A program made the position numbers and the translations under genes. Under the pieces are notes generated by a model. That model saw only the letters and a list, made by a program, of their open reading frames with translations. It searched no databases and was not told the DNA's origin. From the NCBI GenBank assembly GCA_944336975.1, contig CALVLH010000001.1, forward strand, positions 244,706 through 308,705: a stretch of 64,000 nt of DNA. Reading direction: 5' to 3'. Each line of letters opens with the position of its first letter. The stretch's first letter is position 1. This stretch comes from an uncultured Clostridia bacterium (GTDB lineage: Bacteria; Bacillota; Clostridia; Christensenellales; Borkfalkiaceae). Shown one piece after another: positions 42,325-51,038 of this stretch.

Positions 42325-42508
42325 TGTGGAAGGCTGTGGATGATTTCGCGGCGGTTTCCGCGATGTTTTGTCGAATTGTGGAGAATACCGTTCATTTTGT
42401 GGATAAATTGTGGATAACTTCCGACATCTTTTCATTTTCCCGTACAGTTATGCCCGAGGTCGGCGCGGAAACTGTGGACATCTGTGGACAACTCTCCGCT
42501 TATCCACA
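42325..42508. other. DnaA-box cluster
   Basis: Three perfect boxes TTATCCACA/TGTGGATAA lie at 42398-42406, 42409-42417 (tandem, 11 bases apart) and 42500-42508 (opposite strand). Near-matches are TGTGGATGA 42335, TGTGGAGAA 42377, TGTGGACAT 42473 and TGTGGACAA 42483. This density far exceeds chance (one perfect box is expected in about 130 kb). No dnaA gene and no clear AT-rich unwinding element are next to it, and gene orientation does not flip here, so a DnaA-binding regulatory or titration site is more likely than oriC. Confidence 0.7.
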
Positions 42509-42557
42509 CGGCGCGGGAAGAAGAGAAAGTTTTTCCCGCAAACAGGTGCGAAAAACG

Positions 42558-42586
42558 TTGTAAACGGGCGCGCTTTGTGGTATAAT
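42558..42586 (+). promoter_or_regulatory. Promoter of the DUF1858 gene
   Basis: TTGTAA (42558-42563), 17 bases, TATAAT (42581-42586). Confidence 0.75.
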
Positions 42587-42620
42587 AAGAACGATAACAA
42601 GCAAAAAAGGAGTTATATTT

Positions 42621-42821
42621 ATGGCTAAAATCACGGCGGATACGCTGATCATGGAATGTCTGGAAATCAACCCCAATTCCGCGGAGATCCTTCTTTCTGC
42701 GGGAATGCACTGCCTCGGCTGTGCGATGGCGCACGGCGAGACGATCGCGGAGGCGGTCGCCGTTCACGGCGAAGATCTCGACGCGCTGCTCGCAAAGCTC
42801 AACGAGGGCGTAGAAGACTAA
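42621..42821 (+). CDS. DUF1858 protein (hybrid-cluster-protein-associated redox domain)
   Basis: A 66-residue protein of the DUF1858 family: ITADTLIMECLEINPNSAEI followed by a GMHCLGCAMAHGETI motif with a redox CxxC pair. The domain is found with hybrid cluster proteins and with the ScdA/Ric iron-sulfur repair protein. A role in iron-sulfur or nitrosative stress is suggested by the family. AAGGAG precedes the ATG; a terminator follows at once. Confidence 0.9.
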   Translation: MAKITADTLIMECLEINPNSAEILLSAGMHCLGCAMAHGETIAEAVAVHGEDLDALLAKLNEGVED

Positions 42822-42824
42822 ATG

Positions 42825-42855
42825 AAAAAAGCGGCTTTGAGCCGCTTTTATTTTA
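42825..42855 (+). terminator. Terminator of the DUF1858 gene
   Basis: AAAGCGGCT / AGCCGCTTT with a 3-base loop, followed by TTATTTTAT. Confidence 0.85.
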
Positions 42856-42943
42856 TGAACGGAATGCAAAAATATGCCTTCGGTCTGATTTCTGCGTTCC
42901 GTCCGATCGGGAAGAGATCGCTTTGCCCGTCCCAATGTGGGTA

Positions 42944-42972
42944 TTTACAAAACGGAGAGTCTGTGATATAAT
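42944..42972 (+). promoter_or_regulatory. Promoter of the ribokinase gene
   Basis: TTTACA (42944-42949), 17 bases, TATAAT (42967-42972). The ATG at 42971 lies inside the -10 box, so the start at 42989 is used. Confidence 0.8.
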
Positions 42973-42988
42973 GACGGCGGAGGTGCAG

Positions 42989-43894
42989 ATGAAACGGATT
43001 TATCTTCTGGGAAGTTTTAACATGGATCTGACGATCCGCGCGCCCTATCAGCCCGAATCGGGGGAAACGCTCAAGGGGAGCGATTTCATGATTACCCCGG
43101 GCGGAAAAGGCGCAAATCAGGCGTACGCCTGCGCCAATCTGGGCGGCGACGTCGTGATGAGCGGTTGCGTGGGGAAAGACGAATTCGGCGATCGGCTGTT
43201 GACGGGACTGAAATCGGTCGGGGCGGACGTTTCCCGTGTGAGGCGGGCGGACCGCACGACGGGCGTCGCCGTCATCACCGTGATCGGCGGGGACAATCGC
43301 ATCATCCTGGACGAAGGCGCGAACGGCGAAGTGTGCGAAGCGGACGCGGAACGTCTGCTCGCGGACGCCAAGAGGGGGGATTATTTCATGACGCAGTTGG
43401 AAAATCCGCTTCCCGCCGTGGGCGCCGCGCTTCGCATCGCCAAAGAGCGGGGTCTTTTTACCGTATTCAATCCCGCGCCCGCCAATGCGGCGGCGCGTGA
43501 GTTCGTTCGCTATGCCGACCTGATCACACCCAACCGCAAGGAGCTCAGGCTCATGAGCGGGAAAGAGGGCGTGGAAGAGGGTTGCAGGGAATTGCTCCGC
43601 CTGGGCGCGGGCGCCGTGCTCGTGACGCTCGGGACGGACGGCTCTCTGTATGTATCCGAGGGAAGGACGTTCCGCGGACCGTGTATCGACGTCGGCGAGG
43701 CGATCGACACCACGGCGGCGGGCGATACCTTCTGCGGCGCGCTGACCGTTCGGCTCGCGGAAGGATGCGATACGGAAGAGGCGGTAAAATTTGCCGCGCT
43801 GTGCTCGGGGATCGCCGTGACCAGGCGCGGGGCGCAGGCTTCCATTCCCGACCGCAAGGAAGCGGACGCGCTTTTCGGAACGCTGAAATTATGA
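42989..43894 (+). CDS. rbsK: Ribokinase (PfkB family)
   Basis: A 301-residue PfkB sugar kinase: N-terminal GSFNMDLTIRAP, substrate motif GGKGANQA and C-terminal DTTAAGDTFCGAL with the catalytic Asp. It phosphorylates ribose or a similar sugar with ATP. Ribose specificity is likely but not certain. A GGAGG site precedes the chosen ATG. With rpiB elsewhere in the window it fits pentose use. Confidence 0.85.
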   Translation: MKRIYLLGSFNMDLTIRAPYQPESGETLKGSDFMITPGGKGANQAYACANLGGDVVMSGCVGKDEFGDRLLTGLKSVGADVSRVRRADRTTGVAVITVIGGDNRIILDEGANGEVCEADAERLLADAKRGDYFMTQLENPLPAVGAALRIAKERGLFTVFNPAPANAAAREFVRYADLITPNRKELRLMSGKEGVEEGCRELLRLGAGAVLVTLGTDGSLYVSEGRTFRGPCIDVGEAIDTTAAGDTFCGALTVRLAEGCDTEEAVKFAALCSGIAVTRRGAQASIPDRKEADALFGTLKL

Positions 43895-44180
43895 CCGCGC
43901 CGTCCGCGCGGCGGACGGACGCGAAAGAGCGGACGGACGCGAAAGAACGGACAGGCCCGCCGCGGTCGGAATATCGACGGCATAAGCGGCGCCGCCCTTC
44001 GGATTCTCCGAAGGGCGGCGTTCATTTTAATTTCGGAATGCGCAAAGACGAAAACCGTTTCGGGCGCGTTCCGTCATTACGGGTAAATTTCGCAGAAGTC
44101 TTTGACCGTGCGGTCCGCTTCGTCGTAGAAAAACCGTCGGACGATTCTTTCAGTCTTACCGTCAAAGCGTATGTTTTTGC
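43895..44180. other. Gene-poor stretch with terminator and possible gene remnant
   Basis: After ribokinase there are two direct 16-bp copies of GCGGACGGACGCGAAA (about 43911 and 43929) and a strong terminator (stem 43990-44002 with 44008-44020, then TTCATTTTAATTT). From about 44175 down to 44090 the minus strand is open and reads RFDGKTERIVRRFFYDEADR ending in CEIYP, protein-like but without a start codon, perhaps the tail of a decayed gene. Nothing else is visible. Confidence 0.45.
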
Positions 44181-44211
44181 AAAAAACAAAAAGTGCCGCA
44201 AAACTTGCGGC
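44181..44211 (-). terminator. Terminator of tRNA-Thr
   Basis: On the minus strand GCCGCAA (44211-44205) pairs with TTGCGGC (44201-44195), then ACTTTTTGTTTTTT. Confidence 0.8.
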
Positions 44212-44220
44212 GCTTCCGAA

Positions 44221-44296
<76 letters not shown>

Positions 44297-44341
44297 GTTT
44301 GTCCGTCTGCGCGGCACAAAATACCCGCGCAACGCTATATA

Positions 44342-44370
44342 AGTATATATAAAACTCGTACACAAGTCAA
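44342..44370 (-). promoter_or_regulatory. Promoter of tRNA-Thr
   Basis: On the minus strand TTGACT (44370-44365), 17 bases, TATACT (44347-44342). Confidence 0.8.
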
Positions 44371-44423
44371 GCGATAATTGTCGCATTTTTCAAAATTCGG
44401 CAATAATTTTTTCTTGTCCGATA

Positions 44424-44453
44424 TTGACTTGACACGCGTCCGTCGGTTATAAT
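44424..44453 (+). promoter_or_regulatory. Promoter of the GH31 gene
   Basis: TTGACT (44424-44429), 18 bases, TATAAT (44448-44453); a GGGAGGG site precedes the ATG at 44480. Confidence 0.75.
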
Positions 44454-44479
44454 AATGAGGAACAACGGGAGGGAAGAAT

Positions 44480-46441
44480 ATGGTATTGCAGGCAGAAAAA
44501 AACGTGCTCGTCTATCGGCGCGGCTATGAAACGGTGCGCGTCGAAGGGTGGGGCGAAAACGCGCTCCGCGTCCGTTCGACGAAAAACGCGTCCTTTTCCA
44601 AGGAGGACTGGGCGCTCGGATACGGCGCTTCCCGCGCGGTCGTGACGGTCGGGGAGCATTCCGCCGTCATCGAAAACGGAAAGATCTCCGCGCGCGTGAC
44701 CGATCGCGGACATATCACCTTTTACCGCGACGGAAAGCCGATCCTCAACGAGTATTACCGTGCGTTCGACATCGATACGCCGCATTCGCCGTCCATGAAA
44801 TATATGGCGCGCGAATTTCGCCCGAACGGGGAAGATTATTCGCTCACCGTGCGCTTTGAATCGGACGATGACGAGCGCGTCTACGGCATGGGACAATATC
44901 AGGACGGGTATCTCAATCTGAAAGGCTGTTCGCTTGAACTTGCGCAGCGCAATTCGCAGATCAGCATTCCCTTTTACATCAGCAGCAAGGGATATGGATT
45001 TCTCTGGAACAATCCCGCCGTCGGGAACTGTACGTTCGGCAAGAACAAGACGGAATGGCATGCCGAACGCACGCGCGACATGGATTATTGGATCGTCGCG
45101 GACGACACTCCCAAAAAGATTGAGCGCATCTATACCTCCGTCGTCGGGCGTTCGCCCGTCATGCCCGAAAACGTGCTCGGACTCTGGCAGTGCAAACTGC
45201 GCTACCGCACGCAGGAGGAAGTGATCGCCGTCGCGCGGGAATACGCGCGGCGCGGGGTGAAGTTGGACGTCATCGTCATCGACTTCTTCCATTGGACGAG
45301 GCAGGGGGATTTCCGCTTTGATCCCAAATATTGGCCCGATCCTAAGGCGATGTGCGCGGAACTGAAAAAGCTCGGCGTCAGGTGCATGGTATCGATCTGG
45401 CCGACGGTAGACCGAAAGAGCGAAAACTACGCCGACATGCAGGAAAAGGGGCTTCTCGTCCGTACGGAAAAAGGGAGCCCGCAGTGCTTCGACTTCCTCG
45501 GCGATACCGTCATTTACGATGCGACCAATCCCGAGGCGCGGAAATTTGTCTGGAACATCTGCAAGCGCAACTATCAGGACTGCGGCGTGGATATGTATTG
45601 GCTGGACGAGGCGGAGCCCGAGTATGTGGCATACGATTATGATCACTTCCGTTACCACATCGGCAGCGTTCTGCGCACGGGCAACATCTATCCCCGCCTG
45701 CACGCGAAGGCGTTTTACGACGGACAGACCGCCGCAGGGCAAAAGGACGTGTGCAATCTCCTGCGCTGTGCGTGGGTGGGTTCGCAGAAATACGCGACCG
45801 TCGTGTGGTCGGGCGATATTTACGGGAATTTCCAATCCCTGCGCGATCAGTTTGCGGCGGGGCTGAATATGGGCGTCGCGGGCATTCCCTGGTGGACGAC
45901 GGATACGGGCGGATTCTTTGTGGATACCTCGCTTCCCGGGTATAAGGAATTGCTCCTGCGTTGGTTCGAGTTTTCCGTTTACTGTCCCATCTTGCGGATG
46001 CACGGAGATAAGGGACCGTATACGCCGAAAGGATTGGACGATCGCGATTGGGGCGGCGGGATGTGTCATTCGGGACTTCCCAACGAGATCTGGTCGTTCG
46101 GAGAAGAGGTATATGAGGTGCTCAAAGGGTATTGCGAGGAGCGCGAAAAGATGAAGCCGTATCTGATGCGGCTCAACCGCGAGGCGTCGCGCAACGGTTC
46201 GCCCCTCATGCGCCCGATGTTCTATGAGTTCCCCGACGATCCCGAATGCTGGAAGGCGGAATGGCAGTATATGTTCGGCGACAAATTGCTCGTCGCGCCT
46301 GTGCTGGAAGAGGACGCGCGCGAAAAAACGCTCTATCTTCCCGCAGGAAAATGGAGGGCCAAGGGGAAGGTTTACGAAGGTGGGCAATGGATCACCGTCG
46401 AGGCGCCGCTTGAATATATCCCCGTCTTTGAAAAGATGTGA
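44480..46441 (+). CDS. GH31 alpha-glycosidase, probably alpha-xylosidase
   Basis: A 653-residue GH31 enzyme without signal peptide. The N-terminal beta domain (about 1-225) contains YGMGQYQDGYLNLKG; the TIM barrel holds VIVIDFFHW, the nucleophile Asp376 in WLDEAEPE and acid/base Asp446 in WSGDIYGNF; GIPWWTTDTGGF is also typical. The WLDEAEPE form and barrel sequence resemble alpha-xylosidases, which would fit plant xyloglucan use, but alpha-glucosidase activity is possible. It is a single-gene transcript. Confidence 0.85.
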   Translation: MVLQAEKNVLVYRRGYETVRVEGWGENALRVRSTKNASFSKEDWALGYGASRAVVTVGEHSAVIENGKISARVTDRGHITFYRDGKPILNEYYRAFDIDTPHSPSMKYMAREFRPNGEDYSLTVRFESDDDERVYGMGQYQDGYLNLKGCSLELAQRNSQISIPFYISSKGYGFLWNNPAVGNCTFGKNKTEWHAERTRDMDYWIVADDTPKKIERIYTSVVGRSPVMPENVLGLWQCKLRYRTQEEVIAVAREYARRGVKLDVIVIDFFHWTRQGDFRFDPKYWPDPKAMCAELKKLGVRCMVSIWPTVDRKSENYADMQEKGLLVRTEKGSPQCFDFLGDTVIYDATNPEARKFVWNICKRNYQDCGVDMYWLDEAEPEYVAYDYDHFRYHIGSVLRTGNIYPRLHAKAFYDGQTAAGQKDVCNLLRCAWVGSQKYATVVWSGDIYGNFQSLRDQFAAGLNMGVAGIPWWTTDTGGFFVDTSLPGYKELLLRWFEFSVYCPILRMHGDKGPYTPKGLDDRDWGGGMCHSGLPNEIWSFGEEVYEVLKGYCEEREKMKPYLMRLNREASRNGSPLMRPMFYEFPDDPECWKAEWQYMFGDKLLVAPVLEEDAREKTLYLPAGKWRAKGKVYEGGQWITVEAPLEYIPVFEKM

Positions 46442-46542
46442 CGTATTTTCGCTCATTCCGTTCCGCATGGAAGCGTAGACGGAAAAAAGGGCTGAAAAGC
46501 GTTTCGGTCTTCATGACGCTGAAAATTCAACGGAAAAAATTT

Positions 46543-46572
46543 AACGCTCCCCGCCATTTCGCGGGGAGCGTT
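46543..46572. terminator. Bidirectional terminator between GH31 and the DnaD-like gene
   Basis: AACGCTCCCCGC (46543-46554) pairs with GCGGGGAGCGTT (46561-46572). Reading leftward it is followed by AAATTTTTT. The rest of 46442-46687 has no gene; two short TTTATAAA-TGAT-like repeats lie near 46600-46640. Confidence 0.75.
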
Positions 46573-46687
46573 TCGTCATAAATCACGTCGGTAAAGCAAA
46601 TTTATAAAGCGCGTTGATCGGATAAGTTTATAAATCACATTGATAAATTCGGCGTGTCTGCGATCGGTTCGGTATTCCCAACAGCTT

Positions 46688-48400
46688 TTATTCGGGATGA
46701 TAGCAATCGCACGGTTTGCCGTCGGGAAGGAATCCCGTATCCGAGCATTTCGGGCAGGCAAAGCGGGGGGTGAGGTCTGCTTCCGTAAGCCCGAGACGGG
46801 AAAGGGCAACTTTGCGTTGTTTCTCGTATTCTTTGAGACGCGCGTTGATTTCGGGTACGGTATCGGGCGCAAACACTTCCGCACGGGCGAGGTCGATCTC
46901 GCCCTTTTTGAGCGCGGTATCCGCGGCGCGGAACGTTTCGTCCCTGTCTGCCGTTTCGGCGGCGCGTTCCGCCTTTGCGATCGCGCGTTGGCGCAGTACG
47001 GCGTAATAATGCTCTCGGTCGGCGCGTTTGTCGGCGGCGACGGTCGCTTCCGAGCGATAGCCTGCGGGGGGCAAAGCGTTGACCGCCGCCTCGGGAATGG
47101 CTTTCACTGTGAACGCACCCGCGCGCTTCCATTCGGAGAGCAGTTTGTTCATATAGGAGAGGGGAGCGGAAGCGGAAGCGCTGCGCTTTGCCGCTTCGAG
47201 GATCATCTCGTCCGAGAAGTTCCATTTGCGCCAGGAGGCTACCATGTCCAAAGCGGAGCCCGTTTTCTTGATCATGCCGCACACGTTCTGTATTTTTTGC
47301 AGAACACGGAACTGCCCCTCGCGTTCCGCGCAGAACTCAGACACGCCCTGCCCGTCCACGACGCCCTGCGCATACAGGGAATCGAGCATGGAATCCATCT
47401 CGGCAAAGCCGTAGCGGAATTTGAAGCAGAGCGCGGCGACGGAGACGAGGCTAGCCTCGTCATAGCCGCGTTCCGTCCATTTTTCCGCATAGGAATCTGA
47501 GAACGGACGGGGATTTTCCACTTTGACGCCCAATTTGCGGGCGATCTTGAACACGAGCGAGGAAAGCTCTTCCCGTCTGGCAAGATAGGTTTTCGCTTCC
47601 GAAAGGGTATGTACGTCCTTTTCGTGCAATTCGGTCACGAGCTGATCGAGCGTGGAAAGGGAGCCCTTTTTGAGCATTTTGGCGCATTCGTACACGGCGC
47701 GGATGTCCGTTCCGAACGCGTTCCAGCGGTCGATGTAATCGTAATCGCTTTCCTGCGGCTTGCGGTAGATGCCGAGCAGAGTGAAGATGCGCGAGATCTC
47801 CTTTTCGTGCGCGTTGAAATCGGCGAGTTCGTGTTCCACCTGCTCATAGGTGAATTTATGCTCTTCCGCGAGCTTTTTCGCCTTGTTGAGGATGTGAGAG
47901 CAGGACAGTTTATCGCCGTCTTTTCTGATGCAGTACTCGGTCACGAGCAGGAACGCCTGCTGTTCCATGGGGGTGTTTTCCAGAAATTCGAGGATGCGCT
48001 GCTGTTCGTAAGGTTTGAGCATTTTCTGCGCCTTTTGCATGAGTTTGAACAGTTCGCGGTTGAATTCGGCGTATTTTTCCGCGCGCACCGTCTTGGGTTT
48101 TCCGATCGCCGCGTTGACCGGCAGATATTGAAGATAGAGCGGCTCGCGGGAGAGGATGTGCACGAGATCGCATTCCTCCCAAAATTCGAAGATGTCGACG
48201 AGGCGTTTTTGATCGATGCGGAGCAGTTTTGCGCACGCCGCGGCGTCGAATTCGTCCGCGCATTGGCACAGATAGAGACCGTAGAGATAGGCGCGGACGG
48301 CGTCCCCGTCCGCCTGCGGCAGATACTTGGTGATAAACTGATTTTCCACGCTCGTGAACATATTTGCGGAAAACTCTTTGGAAAAGGTACAGAAAGCCAT
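46688..48400 (-). CDS. Large DnaD-domain replication protein with DnaC-like zinc tail
   Basis: A 570-residue protein. About residues 1-110 are a winged-helix-like N-terminus as in DnaD; two helical DnaB/DnaD (DnaB_2) regions follow (about 140-290 and 300-430), the second with the hallmark YMNKLLSEWKRAG. The last ~110 residues look like the N-terminus of clostridial DnaC helicase loaders: a basic coiled helix, then RFACPKCSDTGFLPDGKPCD and CYHPE with four Cys. The AAA+ ATPase that follows this zinc motif in DnaC is missing, and no such gene lies next door. It probably helps load DnaB during replication restart or initiation. The ATG at 48400 is chosen as the first Met after the promoter. Confidence 0.75.
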   Translation of the reverse strand: MAFCTFSKEFSANMFTSVENQFITKYLPQADGDAVRAYLYGLYLCQCADEFDAAACAKLLRIDQKRLVDIFEFWEECDLVHILSREPLYLQYLPVNAAIGKPKTVRAEKYAEFNRELFKLMQKAQKMLKPYEQQRILEFLENTPMEQQAFLLVTEYCIRKDGDKLSCSHILNKAKKLAEEHKFTYEQVEHELADFNAHEKEISRIFTLLGIYRKPQESDYDYIDRWNAFGTDIRAVYECAKMLKKGSLSTLDQLVTELHEKDVHTLSEAKTYLARREELSSLVFKIARKLGVKVENPRPFSDSYAEKWTERGYDEASLVSVAALCFKFRYGFAEMDSMLDSLYAQGVVDGQGVSEFCAEREGQFRVLQKIQNVCGMIKKTGSALDMVASWRKWNFSDEMILEAAKRSASASAPLSYMNKLLSEWKRAGAFTVKAIPEAAVNALPPAGYRSEATVAADKRADREHYYAVLRQRAIAKAERAAETADRDETFRAADTALKKGEIDLARAEVFAPDTVPEINARLKEYEKQRKVALSRLGLTEADLTPRFACPKCSDTGFLPDGKPCDCYHPE

Positions 48401-48421
48401 ATCTTCCACTCCGATAGACGC

Positions 48422-48479
48422 TTGCTTTTTTTTGCAAGTCGTTGTATAATAGTATATCATAGAAATCGCGCAAAAGCAA
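48422..48479. promoter_or_regulatory. Abutting divergent promoters for the DnaD-like and hydrolase genes
   Basis: Plus strand: TTGCTT (48422-48427)-17-TATAAT (48445-48450). Minus strand: TTGCTT (48479-48474)-17-TATACT (48456-48451). The two -10 boxes touch, so one polymerase would exclude the other. Confidence 0.7.
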
Positions 48480-48532
48480 AGGCTTTTCGCAGATCTGCGG
48501 AAATTTTGCGCATTCCGACTGTGAGGTGGACT

Positions 48533-50218
48533 TTGGCAAACATCATTTTGACTCCCGTTACGCTGTGGAAGGACTTCGACGAATCCCTTCCTCTCAACGA
48601 AGAGGAGATCTCCCGCGAGGAAGCGGACGGGCTCGTCTGCCGCGAAGTTTATTATTACGGCCGCAAGACGGAAATGGGCAGGGTGAAGATCTTTGCCCGT
48701 TTTGTCGCGCCCGCGGGAGCGGAGGAATACCCCGCCGTCATGATGCTGTTCGAGGCGGGGCTTCCCGCCGATATGAACCTGGTGAAGAAATTCACCTCGC
48801 GCGGCTATGCCGTGCTTTGCGTGGATTACTGCGGCGACGACGGGACGGAGACGTTCACCGTCTATCCCGAAGACGTCGATTATGCGAATTATGCGCGCGC
48901 GGGGCGCGCGATGGAATTTGCCGACCGTTCGGCAAAGGAGACGAGCTGGTACGAATGGGCGGCGGTCGCGCGCTATTCGGTGAAATACCTGCACGAGATG
49001 CCGCAGGTGACGAGCGTGGGCGCGATCGGGATCCGCACGGGTGGGGAGATCCTCTGGAAGATCGCCCCGTATTCCGACCTCTCCTGCATCATTCCCGTCT
49101 GCGCGGCGGGGTGGCTCGCATACCGCGATCTGGACAAATTCGGGGAAAAACCGGAAAAGATCTTCGACGAGGAGCGGCACCGCTTCATCGCGGGAGTGGA
49201 CTCTCAGAGTTACGCGCCTTATGTGAAATGCCCCGTTCTGCTCCTTTGCGCCATCAACGACAGAAAAAACAATTATGACCGCGCTTACGATACCTTTCAG
49301 CGCATCAATCCCGACGTGGAAAAGGCGATTTTGTTCTCTTCGCGCGGGAACGGGCTGATGGGGTCGCACACGATGGTCGATCTCAACCTGTTTCTCGACA
49401 AATATCTCAAAGGCCGCTCGGTATTCGTGAGCGGACTTGCGGACGTCAGCGTCGGGGAGGACGAGGAGGGCAATCTCGTCGCGAAATGCAAGTTTGACGA
49501 GGGAGGAGAGATCGTGGATTGCGGGATCTTTTTCACCGAGGAGATCTCCGACTGTACTTCGCGCGAATGGACGCGGCTCCTTGCCGACGAAGAGCAGATC
49601 GAAGACAACGCCTGCACCGTCCCGTTCAGTGTGTATGCGGGCAGCGAAAAGGCGCTCGTCTATTCGTTCGTCAATTACTCCAATGGTTTCAGCGTGACGT
49701 CCAAGATCAAAGGCGTGCCGCTGACGAAAAAATACCGCAATACCGTCCCGCGCAGCCGCGTGATCTACGATCGCAAAGACGGGCTAAACGGGTTTACGCC
49801 CTACCGTCAGCGCACGCGCGCGGTCGCGGACTGCTTCGTCGACGACGCGAGCGCGGCGCTCAGGCTCCTTCCCGGATACGGCGGGATCACGGGGATCTCC
49901 TGCGAGCTCGGGCTCATCACCTTCCGCGTGGGAGAACCGCGCTATGCCGCGCCGGACGGGGCAAATCTTCAGTTCGACGTCTATGCGGAGCGCGATACTT
50001 CCTGCAAGGCGATCTTCGTGCGGGAAGAGGAAGGCGAGAAGGTGCTGTACACGGCGGATTTTTCCGTGAGCGGCGGCGGGAAGTGGAAGAAAGAGCTGTT
50101 TGCGCCCGAGGAATTCAAATCGGACACGGGCGCGCCGCTTTCCGATTTCACGCAGGTGGACGCGCTCATCTTCCTCGGCGAAGGGAAATTTGTCCTCAAT
50201 AACATCATCTGGTTATAA
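48533..50218 (+). CDS. Alpha/beta-hydrolase-like protein with C-terminal beta-rich region
   Basis: A protein of about 561 residues. The first half follows an acetyl-xylan-esterase / dienelactone-hydrolase pattern ([24 protein letters not shown], a [14 protein letters not shown] elbow-like strand, [13 protein letters not shown] with the acid, GSHTMVDLN with a possible His). At the elbow the usual GxSxG Ser is Thr (GIRTGG), so catalytic activity is doubtful. The C-terminal ~200 residues look like beta sandwiches. The start is a TTG at 48533 (AGGTGG just upstream), or a GTG at 48521; there is no ATG. DUF951 and signal peptidase genes follow. Confidence 0.6.
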   Translation: MANIILTPVTLWKDFDESLPLNEEEISREEADGLVCREVYYYGRKTEMGRVKIFARFVAPAGAEEYPAVMMLFEAGLPADMNLVKKFTSRGYAVLCVDYCGDDGTETFTVYPEDVDYANYARAGRAMEFADRSAKETSWYEWAAVARYSVKYLHEMPQVTSVGAIGIRTGGEILWKIAPYSDLSCIIPVCAAGWLAYRDLDKFGEKPEKIFDEERHRFIAGVDSQSYAPYVKCPVLLLCAINDRKNNYDRAYDTFQRINPDVEKAILFSSRGNGLMGSHTMVDLNLFLDKYLKGRSVFVSGLADVSVGEDEEGNLVAKCKFDEGGEIVDCGIFFTEEISDCTSREWTRLLADEEQIEDNACTVPFSVYAGSEKALVYSFVNYSNGFSVTSKIKGVPLTKKYRNTVPRSRVIYDRKDGLNGFTPYRQRTRAVADCFVDDASAALRLLPGYGGITGISCELGLITFRVGEPRYAAPDGANLQFDVYAERDTSCKAIFVREEEGEKVLYTADFSVSGGGKWKKELFAPEEFKSDTGAPLSDFTQVDALIFLGEGKFVLNNIIWL

Positions 50219-50222
50219 AGTT

Positions 50223-50405
50223 ATGAAACTCGGCGACGTCATTGAAACGAAAAAGCCGCATCCCTGCGGCGGAAAGACGTGGGAAATCGTCCGCACGGGC
50301 GCGGATTACAAGATCCGCTGCCGTACCTGCGGGCGCGTCGTCATGCTCACCCCGGACGAACTGAAAAAGCGCGTCCGACGCGTTCTGAGCGAGGAGACGG
50401 AATGA
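50223..50405 (+). CDS. DUF951 protein
   Basis: A 60-residue protein of the DUF951 family ([20 protein letters not shown], then [12 protein letters not shown]). The Cys-rich core suggests zinc binding; the family is often encoded near replication, segregation or mechanosensitive channel genes in Firmicutes and has no defined role. Its ATG lies 4 bases after the preceding stop, and its stop overlaps lepB (ATGA). Confidence 0.9.
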   Translation: MKLGDVIETKKPHPCGGKTWEIVRTGADYKIRCRTCGRVVMLTPDELKKRVRRVLSEETE

Positions 50406-51010
50406 ACGCACCCAAAATGCTCAACGAAAAAAAGAGTTCGGAGCGGATCGCGGCGATCGCGATCGGCGCGGTTTCCGCGTTGCTCGTGCTGTTTTTGTGT
50501 TTCCTGCTCTGGCTGAACATGTGGCATTTCGGCGTGAAGATCATGGGAAGTTCCATGTACGATACGCTCAAAGACGGCGATTATGTGTACGCCGCGCGCA
50601 CGTTTGAATTGCGCCGCGGGGACATCGTCATCCTTTCCGTGAGCGACTATCGCGAGGAGGACGGGCTGAGCGGGGATTTCCTCGTCAAACGCCTGATCGC
50701 CACGGAGGGCGACAGCGTTTATTGCCGCGACGGAGTGGTCTATCGCAAAGACGCGGGAACGGAGGACTATTATGCCCTCGCAGAGGATTACGTCACGGGC
50801 GAAACGCTCGATTTTTCCGAAGTCACGGTGGGGGAAGGGGAGATATTTTTCCTCGGAGACAACCGTCCCGTGAGCAAGGATTCGCGCATTTTGGGATGCT
50901 ATCGCACGGAGGACGTCGTGGGCGTGGTGCCCGACTGGGCAATAGCGATCAAGGGTTTTACCGGCTGGTGGGAGGGATTCACGTCCCGCCTCACCGGCAG
51001 GTCGGCATAG
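50402..51010 (+). CDS. lepB: Signal peptidase I
   Basis: A 202-residue type I signal peptidase with one N-terminal membrane helix (about 18-40) and the catalytic pair Ser51 (GSSMYDTL) and Lys96 ([13 protein letters not shown]); the [14 protein letters not shown] box near residue 160 is also conserved. It cleaves Sec signal peptides outside the membrane. Translationally coupled to DUF951. Confidence 0.95.
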   Translation: MNAPKMLNEKKSSERIAAIAIGAVSALLVLFLCFLLWLNMWHFGVKIMGSSMYDTLKDGDYVYAARTFELRRGDIVILSVSDYREEDGLSGDFLVKRLIATEGDSVYCRDGVVYRKDAGTEDYYALAEDYVTGETLDFSEVTVGEGEIFFLGDNRPVSKDSRILGCYRTEDVVGVVPDWAIAIKGFTGWWEGFTSRLTGRSA

Positions 51011-51038
51011 AAAAATATTCACACAGGAGGACAGTATT

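Noticed and set aside
42325-42508. Interpretation of the DnaA-box cluster as the replication origin
   Set aside because: No dnaA, dnaN or rpmH nearby, no clear unwinding element, and gene orientation is the same on both sides. Kept as a DnaA-binding cluster only.
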